A stretch of 64,000 nt of DNA from Aphelenchoides besseyi (taxonomy: Eukaryota; Nematoda; Chromadorea; Rhabditida; Aphelenchoididae). Every line of letters begins with the position of its first letter. The stretch's first letter is position 1. The DNA is taken from the NCBI GenBank assembly GCA_024699855.1, contig JAMPIQ010000002.1, forward strand, positions 13,392,001 through 13,456,000. Direction: 5' to 3'. Below the pieces are notes generated by a model. The model saw only the letters and a list, made by a program, of their open reading frames with translations, was not told the DNA's origin and searched no databases. The position numbers were made by a program, and so were the translations under genes. This document shows, one piece after another, positions 33,141-43,342 of this stretch.

Positions 33141-33788
33141 CTAACTAGTTGATTCTGGGGTAGACCCATGTACAATTGGTCCAAATTGAGTGTGCCAGAG
33201 GGTGTGTCCGGATCGCAGCTTGGAGACGCGTTGCAATACTTGATGATCATTGCCGATTAAAATGTTGGGTGTGAGTGTTTTCGTCTTCCAGGTTGTTTGG
33301 CCATTGGGTGTGTACCGTTCGATAACACCGGCGGTGACTTCGTCATTGATAGTGTCGACTCTTGTCAAAACATATTCGTGCGATGTTTTGTCGCTATGTT
33401 GGATGACTACTTTGTACTTTTCGGTGCGAACGGTTTTGCTGTTTCCACCGAAGGTTTGAATTGTGCATCTTGTGAATGATGCCGGTTCCAATTGAAGTTG
33501 ATTTACCAATGAAGTAGAGATATACGATGCTGTGCTCCCGTTGTCAAGAAAGATGTTCGTTGAGATGGAGGCCTCTTGATTTCCCTGCTTCCATACAGGT
33601 CGTTGCATTACAGGGAGTAGAGTCTTGTTGTGTTTTCGGACCGAGTTTGAAAACTCCCAATCGACATGCGTTTTTCCGATACTTGATCTTTTGGTTTTTT
33701 CTTTCTTTGTTGAGCGGACGACGTTTGCTGATTGGTGTTGCCTTCGCATAACGCTGTATGGTGATTCGGATTCTTGCAGTGATAGCAT
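33141..33788 (-). CDS. BEL/Pao protease region (DUF1758-like)
   Basis: Open frame with the retropepsin-like core IFLDNGSTASYISTSLVNQL, followed by TVRTEKYKVVIQHSDKTSHE and ILIGNDHQVL. This is the aspartyl-protease layout of BEL/Pao elements. It is in a different frame from both the gag-like region and pol. Confidence 0.75.
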   Translation of the reverse strand: MLSLQESESPYSVMRRQHQSANVVRSTKKEKTKRSSIGKTHVDWEFSNSVRKHNKTLLPVMQRPVWKQGNQEASISTNIFLDNGSTASYISTSLVNQLQLEPASFTRCTIQTFGGNSKTVRTEKYKVVIQHSDKTSHEYVLTRVDTINDEVTAGVIERYTPNGQTTWKTKTLTPNILIGNDHQVLQRVSKLRSGHTLWHTQFGPIVHGSTPESTS

Positions 33789-35301
33789 GAAAACTTCGAT
33801 TTGCAGCTCTTGGTGTCATGATCACCTTTCAAACATTTGGTGCAAAGCTTGAGGTGTTGCGCTCTCTTCTTCCTTGCTCCAACGGTTTGTGAGTTGAACA
33901 ATTAGAGGTGTAGTGTTCTTCCGTACATAAGGCGCATACTGGTACGATTGTTCGGCGAGACTTCGATATCGCCTGCGGCGTGGTTGATTTTTTCGTGTGT
34001 TGAGCATCGTGATTGTTGTATTTTTGATTTTTATTTGCTCTGTTGTTGTTTTGGTTGTTGGAATTTTTGTCGCTGCGGTTGTTGTTGACTGCGATTGATG
34101 AGTGAACGTACTCGTTGATTTTCAGTATAGCGTTCATCATTGCTAGTCTCTTGGCCACACTCCACGCAGCATCGTTCAGTCGCGCGGAAGTTACTCGCGT
34201 TAGCATTGCTGATGGAAGTTTGTCTTCGATGCAAATTTGAACAAGATGATGTTCAGGATTATCTCCTGCTAATTTGAGCATTCGATAAATTCTCGCTGCT
34301 TCATCGTGTAGTTGTCGCAGAGAAGCGGTTGAGTCGTTGGCTTGTGGTAGATCCTTCAGTTGTTGATGCAAACTTTGACGTAGAAGCGTGGCGTCACCGA
34401 ATCGTTCCTTGAGAAGAGAGACGACCATGTAGTAGTTGTTGTCTGTGACGTCATAGCCTTCGATCACTGCTAATGCGGTGCCAGAGAGTAGTGACCTTAA
34501 ATAAGAAAATTTAAGACTGGTTGGTATCGCTTGTTCATCCACCGTATTCTGGAAATCGTTCCAGAAACTCAACCATTTTTATGGGTTTTCCATCAAATCT
34601 TTCGAGTTGAAGGACTGGGAGTTGTGCCATTTGTGAGCGATTCCACATTGTTGAGTCCATTGCCAGCGGTCGTTGTGACGGAGCTAGAAACGACCCACCT
34701 CCCAGCACCGAAGAGACAAGCGGATTGGCAGTAGTTGTTCTGGGACTGGGAGATGTAAAAATGCTCGATGTACTTGTGGGTCCCAATGTTGGTGCGGTGG
34801 TAGTTGACGTTATTGTAGGTGTAGTAGTGGTGACGGGCACCAACGGATCGTTGAATTGAAAGTTGTTTCGTGTGGAGCTCATCAACGGATTAAGAGTTGT
34901 GTTGATGTCAGCGAGAGTTAGTTCCGTTTGATTAGTGATCTTTCCAAGTTTAATGTCAATGCCGCAGCTGAGTCAATAAAATGTTGGTATCCATTTGGCT
35001 CTCGTACGCGTTCATCATACTTCTGTTGCTCCTCTAATTTCGCGACAACGGTTGGCAAGAGTTTAATTGCCTCGCGCCATTGTTCTAAGAGACTCTCTAC
35101 GAAAGATCTTCTCTGTTGGAGACGTAGTTGCAGGTTGATGATTGGTTTTTGTAGCGCCAAGATGTCGATCTTGACGTCGAGCGGTGGTCTGTTCGTTTGA
35201 TGTATACGAGTATCCAAACTGTCGGCATCTTGGACGGCGGCCTCAAGTTGGTACGAGGCTGGGCCTAGTGGACGTCTAATTTCGGCACATGTTCGAGACA
35301 T
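33608..35301 (-). pseudogene. BEL/Pao gag-like region, several frame changes
   Basis: Starts MSRTCAEIRRPLGPASYQLE near 35301, just after the primer site. It passes through a Thr/Ser/Pro linker (about 34885-34600), a capsid-like part (NDFQNTVDEQAIPTSLKFSY, LKDLPQANDS), and ends with CCHC-type knuckles (CTKCLKGDHDTKSC and CYHCKNPNHHTALC). At least three frame changes separate the pieces (near 34900, 34560 and 33870). Confidence 0.75.
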
Positions 35302-35314
35302 TGCTAGCGGACCA

Positions 35315-35518
35315 TATAAAGGAATTTGTTCCTTTAGATATTTATTGATAGTAAAACTGATGAACAACTAGTGAAAGTATAACACTTAATTAGAAACGAG
35401 CAAACTCGTGAATTTATAGGCTACTGATAAGACGGGAGCAAAGGGTTGTAAATGTCTGGTGCCGATGACGGGCTTCAATTTACGACTCTTTCATTAATTG
35501 ATAAGGGTTCCGTTCACA
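35315..35518 (-). repeat. BEL/Pao LTR, 5' copy
   Basis: 204 bp, partner of 26817-27020. Directly followed, in element sense, by the primer-binding-site-like TGGTCCGCTAGC. Confidence 0.9.
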
Positions 35519-35885
35519 CTATCGCTCGTTCCGAAATGCCACCGTAAATTCGTACACTTCCCTTGTTAGTACGATTGCACATAGAAATATAAAATCGCAA
35601 AAATATTCCACGGCACCCGGCGTCGAGCGCTCATCCTAACTGCATTGCGGCCATCCCTGCGGCCCTCCTTGCCCACTGAGCCATGCGTGCCGCTTCCTGC
35701 CTAGGAAGATTTGTCGCCTATCTACCCAGCGCGATCTGGGAAAGACGCAGAGGAAAGCAAGAGACAGCCAGACGATGAGGCTGCGAGAGAGCGAAGACGG
35801 CAAGAGAGTGTGGGTGCAATAATGTTGTGTTTCCGTCTTCCCCAAAAGCAAGTCCATTCCCTTTGATGTTGTTTCTTGTGTTAGC
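35519..35885 (+). repeat. T block copy 6, main part
   Basis: Continues the T block interrupted at 26816. Same long variant (extra GACAGCCAGACGATGAGG region) as T block 2. It leads into the second captured WDR19 segment. Confidence 0.88.
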
Positions 35886-37068
35886 TGCTTAAATCACTAT
35901 GAACCTTTCAGTTCCACCTGAGTTGTTTGTATTTACGATCGTTATGGTGCGAAAGCAGAAGAAATGCGATTGGGATCGTGAGTTGTTCTTTTACGAACGT
36001 TTATTTCTTTATGTTCAGCAAAATTGACCGTTTACGTTGGGAACGGAATGGCGAGGTCTTGGCCATCGTGAGCAGCCAAGTGAGCGTCGTAACGCTCTTT
36101 GAGTTGGCGACTCGGCAGATCATTCCGTTGGATGTGGCCATGGGAACCAAGTATGAATTGTACGATAGAACGATTCGAGGATCTTTTTAGGGGATTGCCA
36201 ACATTTGCCGAGTGGTCCACGGACAAACCGGTGCTTATTATTGGTAACAATCACGGCAACATCCTTCTTTTCAATTACCGGACATCGAGGTTAATTGATG
36301 GATTCGGCTGTTTTTAAGGTTTTTTGCAGAAAGATTCCACTGATTGGAAAACATCAACGGTCGATCATCACCGGGGCTTTCAATTCGGACATATTTGCAC
36401 TGGGTTCCGATGATATGACGGTGACAGTAAACAATCTCGAAGGAGAAACCATTGCAACAATAAGCTCTACGGCAGAGCCCTCCGTTTTGAAGTTGATTCG
36501 CTTTCATCGTGCCGATGTACAAAGTGATCAGCCGGAAATTTTCGTTTGTTCAAATCCGAAAACTTAAACGAACAATCAGATTTAGTTGAGTTTTGTTGCC
36601 GGTCGTCGAACTTTGAGTGTCGCTTCAATTGCCGATACGAACAATCCAATCAGTTTGCAGTTTCAAGACAAGTACGGGCATATCGTTGATACGGCTTGGT
36701 ACGGGAACGGTATGGTGGTCATAGGATTCGAGCACGGATTTCTGGTCGTTTTGTCTGCGCAGAATTGGAACGAAGTGAATCACGAGCTTTTTTCCGTTCA
36801 GGAATTCCATAACACAATCTCGTACATTTGTTTGAATACCGACGTTGGCAAACTGTTCACCGCCGGCGATAATGGACAGTAAGTGCACAGACATCGAAGG
36901 ACACGACAATAAGCTTTTAGGATCAAAATCCGCAATTTGGATGAACTCCAAGAGCTGAGTGATATAATTGAAAGCAGTTCTGATGCAAAAGCCGTCACAC
37001 GAATCCAATGTACAGAAGACGGAACGTTGACTGCAGTTTCCACTGAAAGTCCCGCACTTTCTGTCTAG
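35886..37068 (+). pseudogene. Captured N-terminal half of WDR19/IFT144, copy 2
   Basis: Almost identical to 11391-12571 with the same two end points and the same T-block junctions. It shares with copy 1 several changes relative to the parent gene (for example GCGACTCGGCAG against parent GCGACCCGGCAG, and GATGAACTCC against GATGAGCTCC), and has a few private ones (TTTTACGAACG, AGAACGATTCG). Introns are retained. No start codon or 3' half, so non-functional as IFT144. Confidence 0.92.
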
Positions 37069-37436
37069 CTAACACAAGAAACAACACCAAAGGGAATGGA
37101 CTTGCTTGTGGGGAAGACGGAAACACAACATTATTGCACACACACCCTCTCCTGCCGTCTTCGCTCTCTCGCAGCCTCTGCGTCTGGCTGTCTCTAGCTT
37201 TCCTCTGCGTCTTTCCCAGATCGCGCTGGGTAGATAGGCGACAAATCTTCCTAGGCAGGAGGCGGCACCCATGGCTCAGTCGGCAGCTCACGCGTCCCCA
37301 AATGGGTTAGGATGAAAAAGTTCGACTCCGGGTGCCGTGGAGTATTTTTGCCATTTTATATTTCTATGTGCAATCGTACTAACAAGGGAAGTATACGAAT
37401 TTACGGTGGCATTTCGGAACGAGCGATAGCTCATTC
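37069..37436 (-). repeat. T block copy 7
   Basis: Inverted partner of T block 6. The tRNA-like module here has ends GGCACCC and GGGTGCC and TTCGACTCC at 37320-37335. Confidence 0.88.
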
Positions 37437-37992
37437 GAAGCGCCGCAAAAAGTTGCTCTTAGAAAGTTGTCTTCGTTTTATCGGAGGGCACGCTACAGCA
37501 CGCTAGAACGCTCCAAAGTTTTGGGCCCTCGTAAAGTCTTCCAGATGATGAACAAGGGAAAGTGTGCTGTGATGGCCGCGTGGGTAAGCGGTCTACCTGC
37601 AGAAGCTCTCTTCTTTTGGTGGACGCGGGTTCGAGTTTTTCAATCGTGATTTCAAGTGCTCGCATTGGATCTATTAAGCGACTCCAACAAGTGCGAAAAA
37701 AGCCGATTGAACCACTTGCAGTCACCTATCTCTTGCTCTTTTTCCTTCTGATTTCTGGATACAAGGCTGCAGAACGCACCCGACAATCGAAAGAATCGAA
37801 CCCGCGTCCACCAAAAGAAGAGAGCTTCTGCAGGTAGACCGCTTACCACGCGGCCATCACAGCACACTTTCCCTTGTTCATCATCTGGAAGACTTTACGA
37901 GGGCCCAAAACTTTGGAGCGTTCTAGCGTGCTGTAGCATGCCCTCCGATAAAACGAAGACAACTTTCTAAGAGCAACTTTTTGGGGCGCTTC
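37437..37992. repeat. P block copy 4, spacer orientation as in copy 3
   Basis: Palindromic arms as in the other P blocks. The spacer GAGTTTTTCAATCGTGATTTC runs in the same direction as copy 3 and opposite to copies 1 and 2. Confidence 0.88.
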
Positions 37993-38253
37993 GAATGAGC
38001 TATCGCTCGTTCCGAAATGCCACCGTAAATTCGTACACTTCCCTTGTTAGTACGATTGCACATAGAAATATAAAATGGCAAAAATATTCCACGGCACCCG
38101 GCGTCGAGCGATCATCCTAACCGTATTGCGGCCATCCCTGCGGCCCTCCTTGCCCACTGAGCCATGCGTGCCGCTTCCTGCCTAGAAAGATTTGTCGCCT
38201 ATCTACCCAGCGCGGTCGGGGAGAGACGCAGAGGCTGCGAGAGAGCGAAGACG
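37993..38253 (+). repeat. T block copy 8, truncated at a WDR19 junction
   Basis: Breaks off at GAGAGCGAAGACG, where the sequence switches to WDR19 (ACAGCGAGATTG). Both parents contain GACGGC at this point, so the joint lies on about 6 bp of microhomology. Confidence 0.85.
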
Positions 38254-39487
38254 ACAGCGAGATTGTTGATTCGTGTTACAACGAATATCAGTCGTTTCCC
38301 GCAACGTAAAACAACTCAATTCAAAGTGTTTAATCAACAAACTGGTTTGTAGATGAAATCGAGATCATGACTTCAACGGTCATTACTTGCGCAAAAGCCG
38401 GATTGCGGGAAACAGCTTTCAAGTTGGCAGTTCGTTTACTGCAAGGTAGAAACAAAGACAAGATGGACAAGAAGTACCGACGAAAACTCGAAACAATCGT
38501 ACGGTAAGCTAAAGTTCGAGAATTTGTTTGAAATTCCGTACAGAAAAGCTGATAATGTAAGTGACAAGCCGGAAGTAATGACCGCGTGCCCGGAATGTGC
38601 GACCGATACTCGAGAGTTTGATTTGGCTTGTGCTGGCTGTAAAAGCACGATTCCGTATTGTATCGTGACGGTTAGTTGAAGAGAGATTGAAGGAAATTTT
38701 TCCATTAGGGAAAACACATAATCGCAAATGACTTCGCTGTTTGTGCTTCTTGTGGGATGCCAGGTTTCTATTCGGAGTTCCAACAGTAAGTGAAATCAGT
38801 TCAACAGAAATGGAACGTTTATTTAGGCTTTCGAACAACAATGAACCGTGTCCAATGTGTGGGAAATTGCTGTCGAATCCGGTTTCTGCGAACGGAGCCG
38901 AGTATATGGCACGAGTAAACGAGAAACAACAGTAGTCATCTTATGGACAACTCGCACTTGAGAAGGTTGTTGCTTATCGAGATACAGTTCCAGCAAATGA
39001 CTTGTTAATTCCTAATCTTTAATACATTTTGTTCCAAAAAGACAAAATGTTTCGATTGAACAGCCGAGAACAACTAGTTCGAGAGAAATGCACTATACAA
39101 TAGATTACTAACGAATGTACACGATCCGATTGTGGCTATTAAGAACGCGTAAGGTTAACGGGAAAAGGCAACAAAGTCGTCTGGAGGAGTTATATACAAT
39201 TCTCAGGAGGATTAAGCACACGCTAAAGATTAGAACAAAAATAGTTTATTGGAACGGAACAACAGGAAATAAATAGGTCGAAATAAATATGTACAACAAG
39301 TAACGCGAGATAAAGCTAATCATCGCAAACAACAGAGTTGCCGTTTGCACAGATGCCGTAGAGTAATTCCTGTTGTCCGAAAACGGCCCATTTACACAGA
39401 CCACTTGATTTTAGAGAAGTAGACTAAAGGAAATAAGAGAACAAAATAAGTACAAAGCAATACCGCGAGATACCAATTGGAAGCCAT
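38254..39487 (+). pseudogene. Inverted copy of the WDR19 3' end and its downstream flank
   Basis: Reverse-complement copy of about 12939-14176. It contains the last WDR19 exons, including zinc-binding segments CPECATDTREFDLACAGC and CPMCGKLLSNPV, the stop codon, the 3' flank and the lone coding-like exon (here 39317-39424, minus). It differs from the parent at scattered bases (for example TCTACTTCTC against TCTACTCCTC). It has no upstream WDR19 exons. It ends at AAGCCA, beyond which the sequence continues into the PDCD4 3' region, whereas the parent copy meets a T block at the same point. Confidence 0.9.
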
Positions 39488-39511
39488 TAGCACGTCATGG
39501 ATTAGTCCGAT

Positions 39512-41232
39512 GAGACCACACGTTAAGCCTGAGTGTCCGTAACACGAAGTTCATTCATTTCAATACAACTAAACTTTCCATCCGCTCCAGCAGACAAAGT
39601 ACGAGCTCGTTGAGCAGATCTGCAAAATGATTGAATTCATATCCTCTTTCATACAAATACGACTTACGGCTTTGGCAGTTCATTAGCGATTTCTTGATTC
39701 AAAAATCCATACTTCACGCATTTTTCCACCCACAATTTGCACAAAGTGAATGCTGCCGGCAAGTCAAGACAACGATCTTCCAGCGAATAATACAGACGAC
39801 GAAAGCCGTCCTTAAGGCACGATTCCAACAAATATCCCGTATCAAGCAAATGCTGAGAGAAAACAAACGTAACAAACAGTTCAGTCTGAAATCACATACC
39901 TTCAACAATTTTGCCAACTTTTCCATTGTTGAGTTTTGCATTTGTTCCATGGCGTAAAAGCCAATCAAATAAACAAGTTGATGATGGAAATGAATCACAT
40001 GAAGTGCACGCAAACGCTCCACAACTTCTTCAGCGTCTTCGCTCAACAAGAACTCGCAAAGAATCTTTTCCATTTGATCTTGCAAGACATCCAACGGATC
40101 GCATGGTCCAACCGTTTGGAACTTGCTCTTAAGCAACGAATGGTTGTTCAAGTACATGTAAACTTCCAGAGCACATGACCTTTAAAACGAAATTCCCAAT
40201 TGTTTGTAAACAGTTTCAGCATACATCGCTTGGCGATTCGCATTCAGTTTGCTGGTGATATCATCGAAAACAATGCGCGCCATAGTACCATCAGCCACCG
40301 TCTTTGCAATGAACAACGCCAAGTACTCGCGTGCACGTGGCGCATCTTTGATCAAGTTGTCCAAGTCGGGTAAAATGTCTTCAATAGCAATCGCAACAGC
40401 CTTTTCAGTGATGTATTTGCTCTTGAGCAACGAGTTCATGAGTTTGTAGCCGAGAACAAGACGATTATTATCGTAGTCCAACGATTGACGAATAACCTCC
40501 TTCGTAAGACGAAGAATCGAGTCGTTGTTGTACAAGTGAATTGTAAGTTCGCTCTGCAATCGAAAGAAATGCATTTGGCTAACATATTCAAGACCTACCA
40601 GTGCATACTCACAACTTCCGTTCGAAAAGTACTCACTCAACGCACCACGAACTTTTTCGGCATCAAAATGAAAAACCACATCTTCGTATTCGTCGATAAG
40701 ATTGTCGTCCAAATCGTTTGCAGTCAAATCGTCCTCAAAATCATCTCCGAAATAGTCCTCCATTCCATATTCGAATCGTTTGTCTGAAATCAAAGCGTAC
40801 ACCGAAATCAAGAAATCAAAAGTTCTTACCGTCTTTTCGCGAGTAAGTACCACTCACTCCACGACTACGAGCCTTACGATCCGCTTTGCACATCTTCAAC
40901 TTCGGCGATGTTTTCAGTTCCGATGTACTCTTCGATCCTAAACAATCTCGTTGACCATAATTTTGGAATGAGCACTCACGATTGCGTTGACTCAAAGCTT
41001 GCGGTTTGCGACTGTTCGCCACGGGTTGAACAACTTCCGACGGCAAGTCCTTCGGAATCTCCAATCCGTTTTCTTTGGCGTAGCGAACTTCGGCTTCGAG
41101 CTTAAATGACAACTGTAAAATTGGCTACAAAATTGTATCTTACTTCGGGATCATCGTAGCGTTGGATTTGTTTCTTCTTCAGGAACACAGTTCCATCCTT
41201 GGCGAAAGCAATGCCGTTGACGCTGCTCATCG
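39512..41232 (-). CDS. PDCD4: PDCD4-like protein with two MA3 domains
   Basis: Translation inhibitor that binds eIF4A through MA3 domains. The N-terminus MSSVNGIAFAKDGTVFLKKK starts at about 41232, followed by a basic Ser-rich region (KMCKADRKARSRGVSGTYSR) and an acidic stretch (DYFGDDFEDDL). MA3-1 is KVRGALSEYFSNGSCEYALV to KTVADGTMARIVFDD. MA3-2 is MEKILCEFLLSEDAEEVVER, HVIHFHHQLVYLIGFYAMEQ, and FRRLYYSLEDRCLDLPAAF. The C-terminus ARTLSAGADGKFSCIEMNEL ends at a TAA near 39512-39515. Both MA3 domains look complete. The 5' exon carries the initiator in a 5' region with AT-rich promoter sequence. Confidence 0.9.
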
Positions 41233-41585
41233 TTCGATGTTGGGAATCAGAAATTGGTAATACTGAAAAAGAAGTTCGGTCAATTTAATAATGAAAAAGA
41301 TAAAATCAACGAGAGAAACGGCGAAGCAATCATGTGAGGGACCGTGTAGAAAAAGCCGAATCGACTCGTGTGAGAAAAAAGAATCGGACCCTTAGCGTTT
41401 TTTACACCAATCGAAGCGGCGCACCAAAAGCTCATGGACAACGACAACGATCACGCATAGTTGAAAATAAGGGAGGAGGGATTTTATTTACAAAATGGGT
41501 CAGCTGATCGAAGCTGTGCAGCTGCGAGCTTTTCGTTCGTTACGATGAAAACAAGTGCGGTGGTTGAAAGCGACGAGGTTCCCGT

Positions 41586-42093
41586 TTGGCCGCTTTATCG
41601 CCATCTTTCGCCCTCGTCTCCTCTTCGCGTTGCAGAAGAGGGCAAACCGACGCTCGTTCACAACGGACATTCGCTTTCAAAGAACGTCACGTGGTTGGTT
41701 GCAGCGAAAACACTACGACGGCAATCGCCGGAGATACGAATCGTTTCCTGCAATCGGCATCAAAAAGCAATACGATTGTACAAAATATACGCAAACCCTC
41801 TGGAATTTTCGCGAATTTCTCGGTCGATCGGGAAGTTTCGAGTGAACGGTTATGCAACGATTTGAAGACTAACAGAAGAATACAATCGAAACTGTCCGAT
41901 AAAGTGACCTCCGTCAGCGCAAATTACACAAACAACTTGACATCAATAAATTAATGCTGCCAATTGCAAATGGCTCGTGGCATAGCCGGCGAGCAAAAGT
42001 TCTGAAAAGTTGACGATACTAAACGATTCCTTTCAGCGTTTGCATTTGCTCAAAGAAAACAGCAACGACGTTGATTGTGCTCCGAAGCGATAA
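41586..42093 (+). CDS. Possible unrecognised gene fragment
   Basis: The open stretch NIRKPSGIFANFSVDREVSS continues as ERLCNDLKTNRRIQSKLSDK. A separate frame downstream (KLHKQLDINKLMLPIANGS) can be spliced over a short CCTTTCAG acceptor to RLHLLKENSNDVDCAPKR and stop. Composition is coding-like and mildly coiled-coil, but exon joins are guesses and no family is recognised. Confidence 0.3.
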
Positions 42094-42308
42094 ATTGCCA
42101 ACTGAGACCTCAAGCGCCGTTATCTGCCCGAAGAGATAGGAGTTATCGTGCAAATCGTAATCTAATTTGGCAAATTTTCTTGCGTTTATAAACAAAGAAG
42201 CTTGTCAACCGATTTCCATTGGACGAGGGCTCGATATGCGACAAAACCTTTTCATGATAAAATTCCATTCATTTAAAGTTCAAATAAAAAACGCCAACAC
42301 AGTCGACG

Positions 42309-43235
42309 ATGTTCGGAGCTTGCAGTCCAACGAAAAGTAGCTCTTCGAGGCTCGCAAATGTTCGAACGAAAAAGGAAAACGACCGGGCAATTCGACACTT
42401 CCGTGTCTCCAACGAAAAATCAGGAGAAGCTGAAACAAGCAGTCACGAGGGTAAGCGCGTGATTTTATGTGACCTCCCGCCATTTTTCATGAGCTGGTAT
42501 TAATCACATGCAACAGACGACGCTCGAGGAGTGTCGGTGAAAAAGGCCGAACAGAAACTCGCTTTTGAGCTCAAGGGTCCAAGTAGTTTTTTTAAACTTG
42601 AAAACAAAATTTGCCTTCCAGTTTCTCGATTAAGCAACAGCGTAATAGCATTCTGCTTTGACCTTACGAGTAACTGAATTACATGTGCTCAAACAGTTGG
42701 ATCTTATCGATGCGGATAGAAACCGCATCTGAGTTCCTGGCTCAGATTGTACGTTCAAGAACGGTCATCATAACATACGAATATGAATTCGAGAATATGC
42801 AGAATGAAATGACAACAAATGAGTCCAAAAGTTGCTAGCAGTTGATGTCGATTTCGAATCAATAGTTCTCGATGCAAAAAAACTCGTTAAAATGCTCAGA
42901 AAAACGAACGTGCACAACGGACGCTCTTTTTTGCTTCCAGAAGTTCCATTTTTGCTGTTTGCTCAAATACTCTGAAAACTCAAAAAACCGAGTTTTTGCT
43001 TTGCGAGACTTCGTTCTTACGCTATCAACGGGTAAGATAACATTCTGTTTACGGCATCGATGTGACTGTGTATTGTTGTTCTTTAGCAGGTACATTCAAC
43101 TTGAGTCGGAGCACTCGCTATTCGCATCGTTCAAACAAATTGCCGAAGAACAAGTTACAACAAGTTACAGTTACAAGTTTATTCGTTTCAATCAACTATC
43201 AATACAATGTGAAATAAGAGGCAGGTTGGATTAAA
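42309..43235 (+). CDS. Possible unrecognised multi-exon gene
   Basis: ATG 42309 starts MFGACSPTKSSSSRLANVRT; a GTAAGC donor near 42450 and CAACAG acceptor at 42514 join to DDARGVSVKKAEQKLAFELK. Further coding-like pieces are LLAVDVDFESIVLDAKKLVK, MLRKTNVHNGRSFLLP and FHFCCLLKYSENSKNRVFAL. The later pieces faintly recall the C-terminal part of a formin FH2 domain, but the match is weak and stops intervene. It could be a decayed gene. Confidence 0.3.
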
Positions 43236-43342
43236 TGATAAGTTGATGCGAATACTTCGACCTCTGTTTCCATTCGCTCCGGTCTTGGGCGATTTGTGGC
43301 CATGACGTTCCCATCGTGCGCTCCAAGTCTTTTCGCCATCTA
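43236..43342 (-). pseudogene. Non-LTR retrotransposon (LINE) 3' end fragment
   Basis: The minus strand reads RWRKDLERTMGTSWPQIAQD then RSEWKQR, the usual last segment of many LINE ORF2 proteins (RW..D......W...A.DR..W). It is cut at 43342 by the mariner and was already joined to the KRBA2-like gene before that insertion. Confidence 0.65.

Larger units (their letters stand above)
26817..35518 (-). mobile_element. BEL/Pao LTR retrotransposon (endogenous retrovirus-like), whole element
   Basis: About 8.7 kb on the minus strand with two 204-bp LTRs that differ at about three positions, and a 5-bp target duplication CTATC. Order in the sense direction: LTR, primer-binding-site-like TGGTCCGCTAGC directly after the LTR, gag-like region with zinc knuckles, DUF1758-type protease, reverse transcriptase, RNase H, integrase, then an envelope-like region. 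Family evidence is the BEL-type YVDN reverse transcriptase motif, the protease LDNGSTASYIS and the Gag/zinc-finger layout. The near-identical LTRs mean recent insertion, yet the gag-protease part shows several frame changes, so the copy is probably defective or carries assembly indels. Confidence 0.93.

Noticed and set aside
37262..37340. tRNA-like GGCACCC...GGGTGCC module as a working tRNA gene
   Set aside because: The ends pair, but D, anticodon and T stems do not form properly and copies vary in length; better seen as tRNA-derived.
38436..38841. Minus-strand open frames over the WDR19 3' copy
   Set aside because: Antisense to the zinc-binding C-terminal exons; shadows.
23247..39487. CRISPR-like or satellite array
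   Set aside because: Repeats are long, inverted and separated by unequal cargo; there are no short regular repeats with spacers.
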